From Montifringilla adamsi (lineage: Eukaryota > Chordata > Aves > Passeriformes > Passeridae), in assembly GCA_017590115.1 (NCBI GenBank), contig JAGGNK010013670.1:372001-436000 (forward strand): a stretch of 64,000 nucleotides of DNA, given 5' to 3'. The position numbers and the translations under genes were made by a program. Positions 36,125 through 58,700 of this stretch are shown piece after piece (position 1 is the stretch's first letter; each line of letters opens with the position of its first letter). The notes under the pieces were generated by a model. It ran no database searches and was not told the origin of the DNA. It saw nothing but the letters and a program-made list of their open reading frames with translations.

Positions 36125-39100
36125 TGATTTTTACTTAATAGTGGCTCTGCTCATGTGTGGCATTTTGTGCTACTTACAGGGGATTTCATCCACCACTCTC
36201 TCACTCAAAAGATCAGCAGCAGGAGATCCTCCTGTAACACTCTGTATCCAGTTTTAATGCTTGACATCCTGATGGATTTTATATGTTATACACTTTGCTA
36301 TCTCCTCTCCTTGTCCAGGATATTTATGAGCTTGCTGGAAGGTTCACACAGTTGCAGAACTCCATTTCTCTCTTTCTCTGAGTAATTCCCCTCCATTAAG
36401 TCTGATCTGCACTTGTCTCCTTTTTCAGTGAGTTATTTACCTGTGGGAGCACCTTCCCTTTTATCCTTTCAGAGCTTCCTTCCCCTAAAAGATCTGCCAG
36501 GTGTTATCTCTCCCTACAAAAACTGGGTTGCCTCCTCCCCTGGTTTTCACATTCAGCCATGTGCCTACAAGTCAGACCCTGTATTTGAATTTTTAACAAT
36601 TTGCTTGGCTGGAAAGTCAGGCTCATCATTCTGTGGCTTCAGCTATTTCCAGCTGATATTGCCCTCAGCCCTTCCTCCTCGGTCTGGGCATGGATAAGAG
36701 ATTGCAGTCCACATTCAGGATTTATCAGCTGTGTGCTCGAGCCCTGCAGGATGCCCAGTGGGTAATCTGTACCCCTGGCAATTTGTTACTCTCCACTACA
36801 TTTCAGAAGTGCTCAAACTGATGATTTCATTCATGAGAGATTCTGCCCCTCCTGCCCTGAATGGAGTTGTGCCAGATGAGAACCTCCCTGAGCACTCCCC
36901 TGGTGACCACTAATGTAATAAAGGCATTTTGCTCTTCTGCTCTGCACTTACAGCTCCTGAACATCCCTCAGACTTCTGTTACTCCCTAGATCTGAAAAAC
37001 CCCAGGCAGCCTTCTCCCTTCCAAATCAGCTGAAACCGTTTGCATTAATAGTCTGCTTTACACAAGCTGTTCACAGCAGTATTTCCTGGCCTGTCTCTCC
37101 ATGGCTCTCTACTTAACTTGGCATCCAGCTCTGTTCTGATTTCCTTCTCCAGCCACACCTTGGCTTTGGAGCAGCAGTTTCCAAGTGCCCTCTCTGGCCT
37201 GCTGCTTGACCAGCCCTTTTCTGGGGCTGTGCATGATCCCTGTGCCCAAAGCATCTTTTGACTGCTTATTTTAGCAATATCCTCAAGACTCTCCTGTCTG
37301 TGTAGCCTCCTCTTTGCAGCCTGTGCTGACGCAGTGTTATAAGCCTAATGCCACCCTCCTTCTACTCGGGGGCAATTTGTGTCACTCGTCACTGGACTTC
37401 ACACTCTTCTTAGTGCAGTGTCTCTCCCATGCCACCAGAAGAGACACACGCTTCCCTCTCTGTAATTTCACCTAGGAATTACAGGGTCCCACTGTTTGCT
37501 TTTCTTTTAAACTGAGTTTCTGAAAAGTTTATGTCAAAACTTTAATTTAAAGCTGGAGTTTCTAATTCATCCACTTATATTTTTAGCCTTATGTTATTTA
37601 TCTGGAGGCAGAGATGCATTTTTCCTTGGTCTCCTTGTCTGTGTTTTGTGTCCTGCTTGCATGGGACTGTCTACTGAGATTGTTCTTTGCTCTTTTTAAC
37701 TTCTCTATTGATTTATACCTTTCTCAAGATAAAGAACCAATGTGATTATAATTCAGAGGTTATGTCAACCAATGTTTTCAGCTTGGTGACTTTTCTGCAT
37801 AAGCCCTGCACAAGCTCTGTGCTCTGTCCTCTGCCCTTAATAAAGTTAAATCTGAATCTGTGTAGTCTCTCGATCTTGCAAGGGAATTCTGACTCTCTGT
37901 GTGGCCCTGAAAGCATCCATAGAAGCTACTGCAGTAAACAGACACAGATTCATAGCACTTTCAGATACATTGGTCCTTCTACCTGCTGGAATGGGGAGGG
38001 AAGAGGAAATGAAGGCTTGGTGTGCTTGGCAAAGCAGCTGGCACTGGCTCTGGGTGGGGTCAGAGGGTCAGGAGGAGGTGGGCACAGACTGGGGCCACTG
38101 GGACCATTTCCAAAGACACAGAAGCATCCCGGCACGGACCTTGCAATGCCTAGCACCCTGTGTTAGGTGCACAGACTCCTGCTCTTGAAGCCCTCCCAGA
38201 TTCATTTGGGAGCTCAAAGCAAGCCCTGAGCAGCCTGTCCTGAGCCAGGAGGGCTCTGTCCATGCGGGGTACCCGGGGAGGGCATCAGCACTCCGAGCTC
38301 CCTGCAACCAGAGACATCTCTGACCTGATGCTCCTTATCTCTCCAAACACCAGCATCCCTCCAGGTCTTGGAAGAACCTCCCTATCACCTATCTGCAGTG
38401 TCAGACACTTCTGCACCTGGGAAAAATATCTGTTTCTGGGAGTCGGGGGGGCCAGAAGGCTGCAGGGAGCCGGGACCATGCCCATCCAGCCTCCCCTGCC
38501 CCGCTGCCTCCGCAGCACCGGCAGCCTGGGTGTGGGGTGGGGCTGGATAGACAAGCACTGGGAGGAAGTAATTATCTCTGTGGCACAATGGGCACAGTGA
38601 GTCACAAGTTTAAGGCCAGTGTTATAACAGAAATTAGACAGCCAGATCTGTGTTTGGTACCTAAATCAAAAGGATTTGCCCGAGGACCTGCAATGAGTCA
38701 GAGGCAGGGCGAGGAAGGGAGCCAGGCTCTGCTCCCAGCCAGCACCTGTCCCTGCTGACTTGCAGGTTGCTGCCTTCAGAGGACCTGAGAGAGCAAGACC
38801 TGGGAGCTAAACTCAGGTTCTTTCAAAGACACTCGTCTCAAAGGCATTTTCCCTCTCTTTGTGAGAGAGCGCAGCAGTTAGGCAGAGGGCCAAACTTTAA
38901 TTACATCTGATTTCCAAAAGACTCTAAAAAGCAACTCCCACGCAACAGAGGCAGGTGAGAAATGAGGGATGTGCAAATCAAGCAACTCAATTAGTCTGTT
39001 CTACTACCCCAGGCCACACACACTTCCTTTCTCACTGATTCCAGTTAGCTGGGCTTGGCTAAAACAACTGGAGGCCAAAAAGCCTCAATCATAACAACTC

Positions 39101-39269
39101 TGCCAGTAAGACACCCAAAACTGGTACAAGGACACTGAAAAACATGGTCCCACCCCTTCCTTTGGGAGATATTCCAGCTGCTAAAGATGTTTAATTAGAA
39201 TTAGCCACCTTATTTCTCTGTTGTAATATTTCAGGGTTTGGTGCACTCTTTAACACACCTGCTCATCAT

Positions 39270-49525
<10,256 letters not shown>

Positions 49526-50295
49526 CTGCGGGACAAAAGCAAGGGGAAACTCAGATCCTGGGGCTCAGCACTGCAAAGGGGGCTCAAGCCCACCCTGCAA
49601 ACCCTCTGGACCTGCCCAGAGGTGTAGGACCCCCTGTTGCTGGGTGTCACCATAACACTGTTACATCCCATGGTCCTGCCCAGGCCAGAGACTTTGAATG
49701 ACACAAAAGAACAGTCATTGCCCAAGCTGGGTGTCATCCCAGCCACTCCAACTACCACCCAGAGCCTGGCTGGCCTCTGGAGCTGGAGACCACAAGTTCT
49801 ATGGCCTCCAGCTGCGCCCCACTGACCCCACCTGGCACTGGGCTTCCCAGGAAGGCGGCTGGCAGACAATCCCCTCAATCCCAGGGTTATACCCATTAGA
49901 AAAGTGACAGGAATGCTGCAGGCAGTCATGGGGAGGCTTTTTGCTGCTGTGCAGTGATTCAACTCAGCACCAATCCAACATCCATGAGAACCCAGCACTG
50001 CAGAGTTGGGAGGCACCACAAAGCCATGGAGCTGCTTTTGGTAGCACCAAGTCTTGGGCATCAAAACAAGAACAGGTCTAACAAAACCATGAAAGTAAGT
50101 TAAAATTATCAAATCCTAGGATGATAGCATGGAGACCAACTAGTTCTAGTGCCTAGTGCAAATGTCTGTGGCTGTGAATTTGTATCCAACTTCTAATCAT
50201 GTCTGGAATTGCTTAAAACCAAAGTAAAAGCACAGGATTTCAGTGACATTTGAAATATTTTAAAGTAAAAGTTTGTATCCTTTTGTCAAAACACT

Positions 50296-50395
50296 GGTCT
50301 AGTGGAAGGTGTCCCTGCCCATAGCAGTCAGGACAACTGGATGATCTTTAAGGTCTCTTCCAATCCAAACCATTATGGGATGCTACAACTTAGAC
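50296..50395 (+). mobile_element. Short CR1 3' end
   Basis: 'ctggtctagtggaaggtgtc', 'ggatgatctttaaggtctct' and 'caatccaaaccattatggga' are the terminal 100 bases of a CR1 element. Confidence 0.92.
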
Positions 50396-50879
50396 TTCAG
50401 ACTACAGGACATCAGATAGAGTGTAATTGTACCAAGCCAAGCACCACAAACTCTAGAAATCCAGGTTTTCAGGGAAGCACTGGGATCTGTTATGGCTTGG
50501 AGCAGTCAGGGACTGCTCCCTTGGAGCACTGACAGCTGCTGCCTTGACCGACACCGACACAGCATCCAAGTGCCCGTGATCCCGCTGGATTCACCCAGAA
50601 CATCGCTTTGTGCTCTGCTTGCCTGGCTGGGAGCTCGGGTTAAGATGTGATCATGGCTTTGGGTTAATATGTGCTTGCCACAGCCTCAGAAAAACACCAA
50701 ACAGGAAATGCAGAGTGCGTCTCAGGATAGCTCCAACAGCTCAGAGGCACCCCACCCGAACCTTCCCCATGCCGCTCCTGGAGCCTGGGGGAGCTGTGTC
50801 TGATGCTGGCTGTGACACTCACGGGGCAGTGACAGTCCTGTGTGCTGAGCTCAGAGCAGCCTCTCTGTGAGCAGGATTG

Positions 50880-51095
50880 CTGGGTCTGATCCCAGCATTA
50901 GGCGAGGGGGCCTGGCACAAGGCGCTCAGAGAAGCTGTGGCTGCCCCTGGACCCCAGGAAGTGTCCAAGGCCAGGCTGGATGGGGCTTGGAGCAGCCTGG
51001 GACACTGGAAGGCATCCCTGCCCATGGCAGGGGGTGGAACAAGATTCCAGCATTAAGGTTTGTTCCAACCCAGGCCACCATGATTAATGATGAAC
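50880..51095 (+). mobile_element. CR1 3' fragment
   Basis: 'ctcagagaagctgtggctgc', 'ggatggggcttggagcagcc', 'catccctgcccatggcaggg' and a decayed 'ccaacccaggccaccatgat' end. Confidence 0.92.
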
Positions 51096-52559
51096 ACCAG
51101 GAATATGAGCAATGGGCCAAGCTGCTGCACCTCCAAATGTGTATGAGGAGCACATGGAAAATGCTGGCAGCTGCTCTGAAGCAAGACCCAGATGAAAAAT
51201 CTGGAGAAGACCTGCTGGTACCTGCACCTGAGAGCCTTCCCACGTGGGCAGCTGTCCATGCAGCTGAGGTAGAATAATGGACCCTCATTATTCTGTGCTG
51301 AGTCCCTCCCAGACACTGTTCAGGCTGGAGGCTGAGCCCAGGAGACTTCTCAGCACCCTGCAATGCCCAGGAGCAGCTCAGGGACACTCCTGGGGTGGGG
51401 ACACAGGCACCATCTGCCACAGCCACACACTCCACTCTGCTCCAGAGACCTCTTCCTTCTTCTCCTATCAGCTCCTTCTCCTGTTTGTTGTTGTACAGTC
51501 AAATCCTCCAGCAGCAGCACAGCAGCAAGACATGGCTCTTACTTTCTACATCCTTCAACAGCATTTCCTGGCATTCCCACTGCCCCGTTCCTGGTATTAC
51601 GAGCAAGGGATCCTGGCTGCACGCTGTGCTTACAGGACAAGAGCAGACTTGGAAAATAATCTAAGGATGATGTGGAAAAACAAATATTATGAGACTTCTC
51701 AGTGCAGAGGACTCATGCCCCAAGCGTGGCTGCAGCTGCAGAGTCAGGATCCCTTGCTCCCTCCTTGGTCTGTGGCTGCAGATGGGCTCCCAGGCAGGGC
51801 ATCCCCCTCTCTGCTGGGCTGGGCACCTCTGCAGCACCAGACTGCCACAGCCACTGGGCCACGGCTCCTTACAGACCCTTATCTGATTTAGGAGACAACA
51901 AAATCCCATTGCTGGAGAGAAGGGGTATGTTCATACCCAAAATCAGAGAGGTTTCACAAATGCTGCCTAAATCCCACCACACTCCTGTTCCAGCACAGCC
52001 TGCTCCCAGGGGCTCCCAGCCAGCAGAGCGACCTCAGGGGTTATTATGCTCTTCCAGCTAAGGCTCCCTGGTGGAAGACACATTGCTGTCCTGCCAGATC
52101 CTTCTCCCAGGATAATCCTTGCCCGGCTCTGTGCACCTAGGATCCCAGTGATGGGCTGGGATCAGCTGGCAGGGTTTGGACCCACTCTTGGGTGATTCAG
52201 CCCTGTAGCTCGGCCCACTCCCCAGCCCTGGTAAGACACTGTCAGCCCGTGACCCCTGGCTTTGTCACTGCATCTGTCTCTGTCGCCACATCCCTCCTGT
52301 CAGGCCTTTGGAGAAGACACAGAGCTCCTCCTCATCCCTATCTTCTTGATGTCACCTTTTTGGTTTCTTGTTTCCTTACCTAATGGCTTCTCTTTATTTT
52401 CTACCTTTTCTGTCCATAGTACCACTCCTAAAATACTGAAGTTCACACCAGCATGAATCACAGGTTGCACTGAGCAGCAGAAACATGGGGAAAGGTCCCG
52501 GGGAATCAGGCATGGAGAGGTGCACAATTCTCACTTGGGAGCTTCATGTAGAAAACAGG

Positions 52560-52850
52560 AGGAAAAAAGGTGACCCTGAGAGATCATCCAGCCCACTTTG
52601 CTGCCGGAAGGCAGGATCAGCCAGACCTAAAGCATTCCTCTGAGACACTTGCTCAACCTGTTTTCAAGACCTCCAAAAGGGGAGACTCCTCACTCACTGT
52701 AGGACTCCCTTCTCCTCCACATCAGAAAGTGTATTGCAGTGCCTCACTGGAGTCAGTTTTGCTCCAGCCTGAACCTATTAATTCTCACTGAATCAACCAT
52801 GCCTATGGAAAAGAGATTATTTGTGCTTTTTTTTTTTCCTCCCCAGTGAG
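52560..52850 (-). mobile_element. Probable diverged LINE/CR1 fragment
   Basis: 'gagagatcatccagcccact', 'ttttcaagacctccaaaagg' and 'gcctgaacctattaattctc' resemble older CR1 subfamilies in reverse orientation. Less certain than the other copies. Confidence 0.5.
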
Positions 52851-53485
52851 CCTTTAAACATTTCTGTTCTCCTGTCTGTTCACCAAGGAGTCCTGAGGGA
52901 CAAGGGCTGAAAAAGGACTTGGAGAAATTCCTCAGTTTTCTCTGTAAGGGAACTCGGAGCACTTCCCACGCTTTCTACATGGGGGAGGAATCAAAATTTG
53001 ATCTGATCTGAAGTGGCAGGAGAAACGGTACAACCAACCCATAGGACTGATATGGAAAAGACAGGAAGAGAACCGGACAGGAGAGTGTTCACCAAAGGGC
53101 TTGAGAAAAATCCTGGACTGAACTCTTCTCTACATTGACCACAATCCCAGAAAAACTGCAGACAGCAAATACCAAAGTGCATTTGAAGGAGTCAAGAGCA
53201 ATGCAGGGAATGGCAGATTGATAATGCTGACTTTCCTGCCAAAAGAAAAGCCAGGTTAAAAAAAAACAGGTTATGAAAAGAAGGGAAGAACTAACAGAGC
53301 TTTGGAAAAGGAAAGGGATGGTTCACAGAGCCACAGGGTTCCTCAAAGCAGACAGTGAGTGTAGGACTAAAGGTAGTTCCATGAATGCCAGACTCTGGTG
53401 TCTCCTCTTCTGCTCTTCTGTAAGGTCAAGGGTATGGAAGACGATGGAATATTGTGCAGTACTGCCCAGGGAGAAGGACTTTGGA

Positions 53486-53770
53486 TATGGGCCTGAAGCA
53501 ACAGAACAAGAGGGAATAGCTTCCCATTGCCAGAGGGCAGGGTTAGATGTGATATTGGAAGGAATTGTTCCCTGGGAGGGTGGGCAGACCCTGGCACAGA
53601 GTGCCCAGAGGAGCTGTGGCTGCCCCTGGATCCCTGGCAGTGCCCAAGGCCAGGCTGGAGGGCGCTTGGAGCAGCCTGAGATGTCCCTGCCCAAGGCAGG
53701 GGGTGGGATGAGATGGGTTTTAAGATCCTTTCCAATCCAAACCATTCCACAGTTCTATGATCTTCAGGAC
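53486..53770 (+). mobile_element. CR1 3' fragment
   Basis: 'gcctgaagcaacagaacaag', 'ccagaggagctgtggctgcc', 'tgcccaaggccaggctggag' and 'ccaaaccattccacagttct' in order. Confidence 0.92.
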
Positions 53771-55689
53771 TAAAAAAAAAGAAGAAAGTGGGGCAGCCCT
53801 TACAATGAACTCACCAGGACAGTCCCAAGGCAAACTGCGTTGTCCAAATATTCATAAACCACATGGAAAATGACAGGGGTGGTGAAATGACCAAACTCTT
53901 AACACATAAAAATCCAAGTTGGTAAATATTAAAACAGTCTAGCAAAGGATCTCATGCTACTGAGTGATGGAGTGATACAAGATATGAAAAAATGCAAATA
54001 TGAAAAAATATATCCAGGTATTTTACACAGAGATGAGCTCTAGGTGAGCCGTTAATGAACAGGAAAGAGCTTGGAGTAACTGCGGGGAGTTTTATGGAAA
54101 CCGTTGTTGAATCATCCCAAGCAGTCAAAAAGCAAACAGGCATTACTGTAAAAAACAAATGAAAAATGAAAATCCACTAGATAAAGCTGCAGTGTGTCAA
54201 CATTTTGACTGTTACAAGGAGTCCCGCTCACTCCATCTCAAACAGATATTTCTGTACAAGTAAGTGATTAAGTGAACAAGAATTCTTCAGCTTACTACAG
54301 GTGGGATATGTTAAAGCTACAGAAACTCATTAAAAATATGAAGAATTCCTGGATCAAAACACCAGGAAGAGCTGTTAAATGCAAAGGCGGGGACTCCAGC
54401 CTGGCTGTGGGCACAGCCTGCTGCAGTCAGGGGGCTGCAGGGGACTATCCATTGGGATTTGCCTGTTCTCTGCACATTTTGGGGCACACACGGGGTTCTG
54501 CACTCACCAGGCAGCACCACGGGCTGCACACTCACCTCCCCGCTAGAAGACTTTTGCCACAAATATTTCATCTAGGAACCAAACTCCAGAATACAGCTGG
54601 GATTCATGGTCAGTGGTGCCAGAGAGCCAGGATAGCATCTGTGCCCAGAACACCAGCAATGCCAGCTGCTGCCTTATCTGTGGACAGTACTGTGACTTCT
54701 GGCTGTGTCCCAGCACCCAGTTCTCCTTCCCCTCCTCTCGCCAGTATTCCAGCAGATAGAATTCCACGCAAGACCTTGACGGAATGCTCACACATGCAGG
54801 GCCAGGAGAAGGGTGCAAGGATTTTGTCCAGGACAGCAAGGCCTCCCCTACCACAGCTCATGCCAGGACCATTCTCCATCTCACGCCAGGACCATTCTCC
54901 ACATGCCACTGGCACCACAGCCTCGAGTGGATGAAATGCCTTGTGGAAAAGCTCCTTCACAGATGAGCTACAGCCAAAGTAGCAGTGAGGGTATGAAGGA
55001 GCCTAGGGCACCTACAATAGCACCTTAGGTGACACGGAGCATCTCGGACATTGTCATGCCACGTCCATGCATCCATGGGAGACACCCACTGCACACTGCT
55101 GGCTTCACCTAGCTGTCATGTCACTGTCACCCAGCATGAGCTTCTGAGGCAGGATATGGATATTCCTGGATTTGTGGATATATCTGGCTCAAGACATCTC
55201 TTCCCTGCTGGAATTCTGTCAGTGAGCCTCTGAGCTAAGTAAGGTTTGTATTCCTTTGTAGGCTTCAAAAGGCAAGTGGAAGTCGTCTCCTACCACCCTC
55301 TCCATCCTTGCTGCCAACACTAGCTTGGCTGTAAGAATTACTGGGCAAGATCCTCTGCTAGATCTATGAGGAGATGGAAACAGGGCACCTGAGACAGGAT
55401 TCCTGTGGGAAGGAGTGGGGCAGATGTCTCAGCTCTAAAAGCCAGAACTGCACCTGCACAGTGCATCTCCCAGAGGTGTCAGAGCATAGACAGTGTTCCA
55501 GCTGCTGGCACCAGGGACACCTCCAGGGACCACGCACAGCTGGGATGGAACAGGCCATGTGCACTTCTCAGTCACTGCAGAATGCTCCTGACAGCAACAC
55601 TGCCCTGTTGGGACCACCCAGTCACCAGATCCTCCTCTCCCAACCTGCCCCAAAGCTCAATCTCATAAGAGGCTGGACCCAGGTGGGGA

Positions 55690-55957
55690 CTGGACTCCTC
55701 ACAGACGAGTGACAGGACAAGAGGAAACAGCTACAGGTTGTGTCCAGGGAGGTTCAGGTTGGACATTAGTAAGAATTTCTTCATGTCAGGTATTGGAAGG
55801 GACCGCCCAGGAAAGCGATGGAGTTCCCATCCCTGGAGGTGTCCAAGGAATTGCATTCAGTGCTCTGGGCTGGGTGACAAGGTGGGGATTAGTCACAGTT
55901 TGGGCTTGATGCTCTTCATGGTCTTTTTCAACCTCAGTGATTCTATGACTCTGTGAA
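55690..55957 (+). mobile_element. CR1 3' fragment (second subfamily)
   Basis: 'gacaggacaagaggaaacag', 'aggttcaggttggacattag', 'ccatccctggaggtgtccaa', 'gggcttgatgctcttcatgg' and 'caacctcagtgattctatga' mark a CR1 subfamily shared with the copy at 56.9 kb. Confidence 0.92.
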
Positions 55958-56854
55958 TAATACTGTGTGAATGTCTTTATTGCTGTAAGAAAGGCTCTTC
56001 CCAGTTTACCTGAACTCTCCAGCTTCACCAGCTGAACAGAAGCCACTCCTGCCCCAAGACCATTCCACTCTACTCACAGAGACAGCAGCAGCAATGACAG
56101 GACACTACCACAGGCACAGGAGATGCTGCCAGGAGGCTGAAACACAGCGACAGCAGAACTGGAAAGTGCTGTAGGACACTGCTAGAAGGACATGGGAGGA
56201 TGAGGAGGGATGGGGCAGGGAGATGAAGTGGATTTTAACCATGAAGAAGATGGAAATGGCTGGCTGGAAAAGAACAGCAGAGTGTTTCAAGAGGCCCAAG
56301 GGAAAATTGCCTCTTCCATGACTCCTGGGCATGAAGCTTAGCCATCAGGATATGGGGCTTTTTAAATTTACCTGCATAAAGTTTCAAGAGCTGTTATAAC
56401 AGCAAACACACCTTACCCACATGTGAGTCACAGACAAACACATTCACTGATAACAGATGCATTATTCTTAGAGAGACTCAGGTCCTACCTCAATGTGTGA
56501 ACAGCTCAGACAACCATCCAAGTCCCCTGAAGGAATGGCCAGAGGTAGGAGGGGAGACAAAGGACCTACAAGGTGCCAGTGCAATACTCCTGTGCTTGTG
56601 CCCTTACTCATGCTCATGAACTTCGCTACCTTTGGCCCAAGTCAAGGGTCAGCAGGGCCTGAAGGTTTGATACAACAAATCAAGACAAATTACTGTTTTT
56701 CTCTCTCCTTTTCATTACCAACTGGTGAGCAATGAAGAGCAGTGCTGAACCCAATAGGGATATTTATTTGATTACCATAAGTGCAGGATTACACAGTTTA
56801 GGTGTTCTGGATCTTTTCTGTCACTCTCTGCAACTCCCTGAAAGGACTTCAGAG

Positions 56855-57147
56855 CCAGGTCGGGGTCAGGCCCTGCTCCCAGGGAACAAGGGACAGGACA
56901 AGAGGAAGTGGCCTTAAACTGTGCCAGGGAAAGGTCAGGTTGGACATCAGGAGGAATTTCTTTCTTGAAAGGGTGGTCAGGCCTTGGAAGGGGCTGCCGA
57001 GGGAGATGACAGAGTTCTCATCCCTGGAGGTGCCCAAGCAAGGCCTGGATGTGGCACTGAGTGCTTTGGGCTGATGACAAAGTGGGGATCAGGCACAGGC
57101 TGGACTTGATGGTGCTGGAGGGCTTTTCCAACCTAAGTGATTCCCAT
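56855..57147 (+). mobile_element. CR1 3' fragment (second subfamily)
   Basis: Same ordered phrases as at 55.7 kb: 'gacaggacaagaggaagtgg', 'aggtcaggttggacatcagg', 'tcatccctggaggtgcccaa', 'caacctaagtgattccc'. Confidence 0.92.
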
Positions 57148-58099
57148 GAGGCTGGACATAACTCTCAAATGCCCCTCACTGACAGCTCTGCTGAATTTTG
57201 CTCTCCTGTGGACAGAGAAATCCCACATGAGGAAAGCAAGTGTCCCTTCTGTTGGCCCAGCCACCATGAGGATTGTATGGACTGGCAAGGAAACCTCTGG
57301 CAAAATTCCGTAACAATGTCTGATTAAAATGTCTCTGTCTGCTCCACATATCCATGTTGGAGTATCAAAGGCAAAGGGAGTCTGGTCAGCCCTGACTCAC
57401 AGCACTAAATGGAAGTAAAGGCAAGCTGGCCCAAGTCACGGGAGAACAGCTCATGCTCCTCTGCCTCAAGCACTGTGCAGGCAGTCTGGATCCCAAATCC
57501 CATGGAGAACATCCAACCCACAGTGACCTGCTCACCTCAAATACCTTGGAGGGCCCAGCCTGTCCCCGCTCTGGAGCCATGTCCATCCTTGAAGACCCTC
57601 TTTGACACACCCCTCTGTACTGTGCTGGCAGTGGCTGGGAGGTTAAAGCTGTCCCACAGAACTCACACAAGTCTTGTCCCTCTGCAGCCCTCGAAGCACT
57701 GGAAAAACCCAAGCTGTGCTGGCAGCTTTCTCACTTCTCCAAGCACGGAGGTCCCTTGGGAACAGCTCGGGGGTGGCACAAACACATGAGGACTCCCACA
57801 ACTGAAACACCTGAGACAGCTCTGACCCTGAAAGCAGCTGATGGGCCACATACAGAGACTCACCTGAACCCAGATCACTTTACGGCAGCCACTGGGTACT
57901 TTTCCTCAACCACCAGCTTTTTACAAAGGGTTTCAAAGTTAAAAAGTTGACAACTGGTGCCAGAAGGAGCATTCTTGATCCTCTAGAAAGGAGAAAGTGG
58001 ATGTGGAAGAGCAAAGACTGACAAGAAAATTTATTTTGGGGCAAATTAAGCAACAACTTCTTCTGAAGCATCACACATCTCCAGGACGGCTGAACTGCT

Positions 58100-58700
58100 C
58101 CTGGAAAGAGATCAAAGAGCTCTCCAGAGGTTAATGTGGACTGGGAAATTCTCTAAAACTCTTCTGAAGATGAAGCATCATTGCCTGGAAATGTCAGGAC
58201 CCTGACATGGCGCAGAACCACCACTGTAGCCATTTCTGGAGAAACCAGGAATGGTCCAGGCAAGCTTTACCAGTTCACAAGTGAAACCTTTGTTAGGATT
58301 GCACATGGAGCTGTTCTTGCCAGGGAAAAGCCGCAGCCAGGAGATGGGCTTGGAATGGAGGAGTCACCCCAGAGAAAAGCTGCCAGCAGGAGACGGGTTT
58401 GGGGTGGAGGAGCCAGCCCTGCTGAACCTTCCTGGTGGCGCCGGGGGGAGCATTGCCTGATCCCTTCCCCCTCCACCTCTCGGGCTCCACCACTGAGCCA
58501 GGTGCAGAACAAAAGGAAAGTAATGATTTAGTTATTGCTGCAGCGCCGAGGGTTTGAAGGTCAGGCGCGCAGCACCCGCTGTACAGCCAGGCCGTGCTGC
58601 AGCCCTGCAGCCAGAGCTGCTCTGCAGGGGCCGGCACTGTGCGGCTCCGGCTCCTGCGCGGGCACATGAAAGGCTTCTCTCTAATGTAATAACTGACGGC
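58100..58700. other. GC-richer intronic block flanked by ATCAAAG motifs
   Basis: A non-repetitive block with CpG-containing sequence at about 58,430-58,660 inside an otherwise ordinary intron. GATCAAAG at 58,110-58,117 and ATCAAAG at 58,801-58,807 are TCF/LEF-type cores. No exon recognised; could be a regulatory element. Confidence 0.3.

Larger units (their letters stand above)
30600..39240. other. SUPT4H1-RNF43 interval, including undefined RNF43 3' UTR
   Basis: No coding exon recognised. The right part should contain the RNF43 3' UTR; minus-strand ATTAAA variants occur near 39,190 and 38,895 but none can be chosen confidently. A pyrimidine-biased segment covers about 35.6-37.9 kb, an AAT/AAC-rich simple tract lies at 36,078-36,124, and a CR1 piece at 33.56 kb. 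Confidence 0.45.

Noticed and set aside
37045..37110. Minus-strand CCEQLV-stop, considered as the RNF43 acidic C-terminus
   Set aside because: No acidic stretch and no convincing acceptor precede it; similarity limited to CEQ-V.
56360..56415. Minus-strand sequence reading VFAVITALETLC before a GT donor, considered as the missing RNF43 first exon
   Set aside because: Only the VFA triplet matches, there is no signal peptide upstream, and the donor phase does not fit the next exon.
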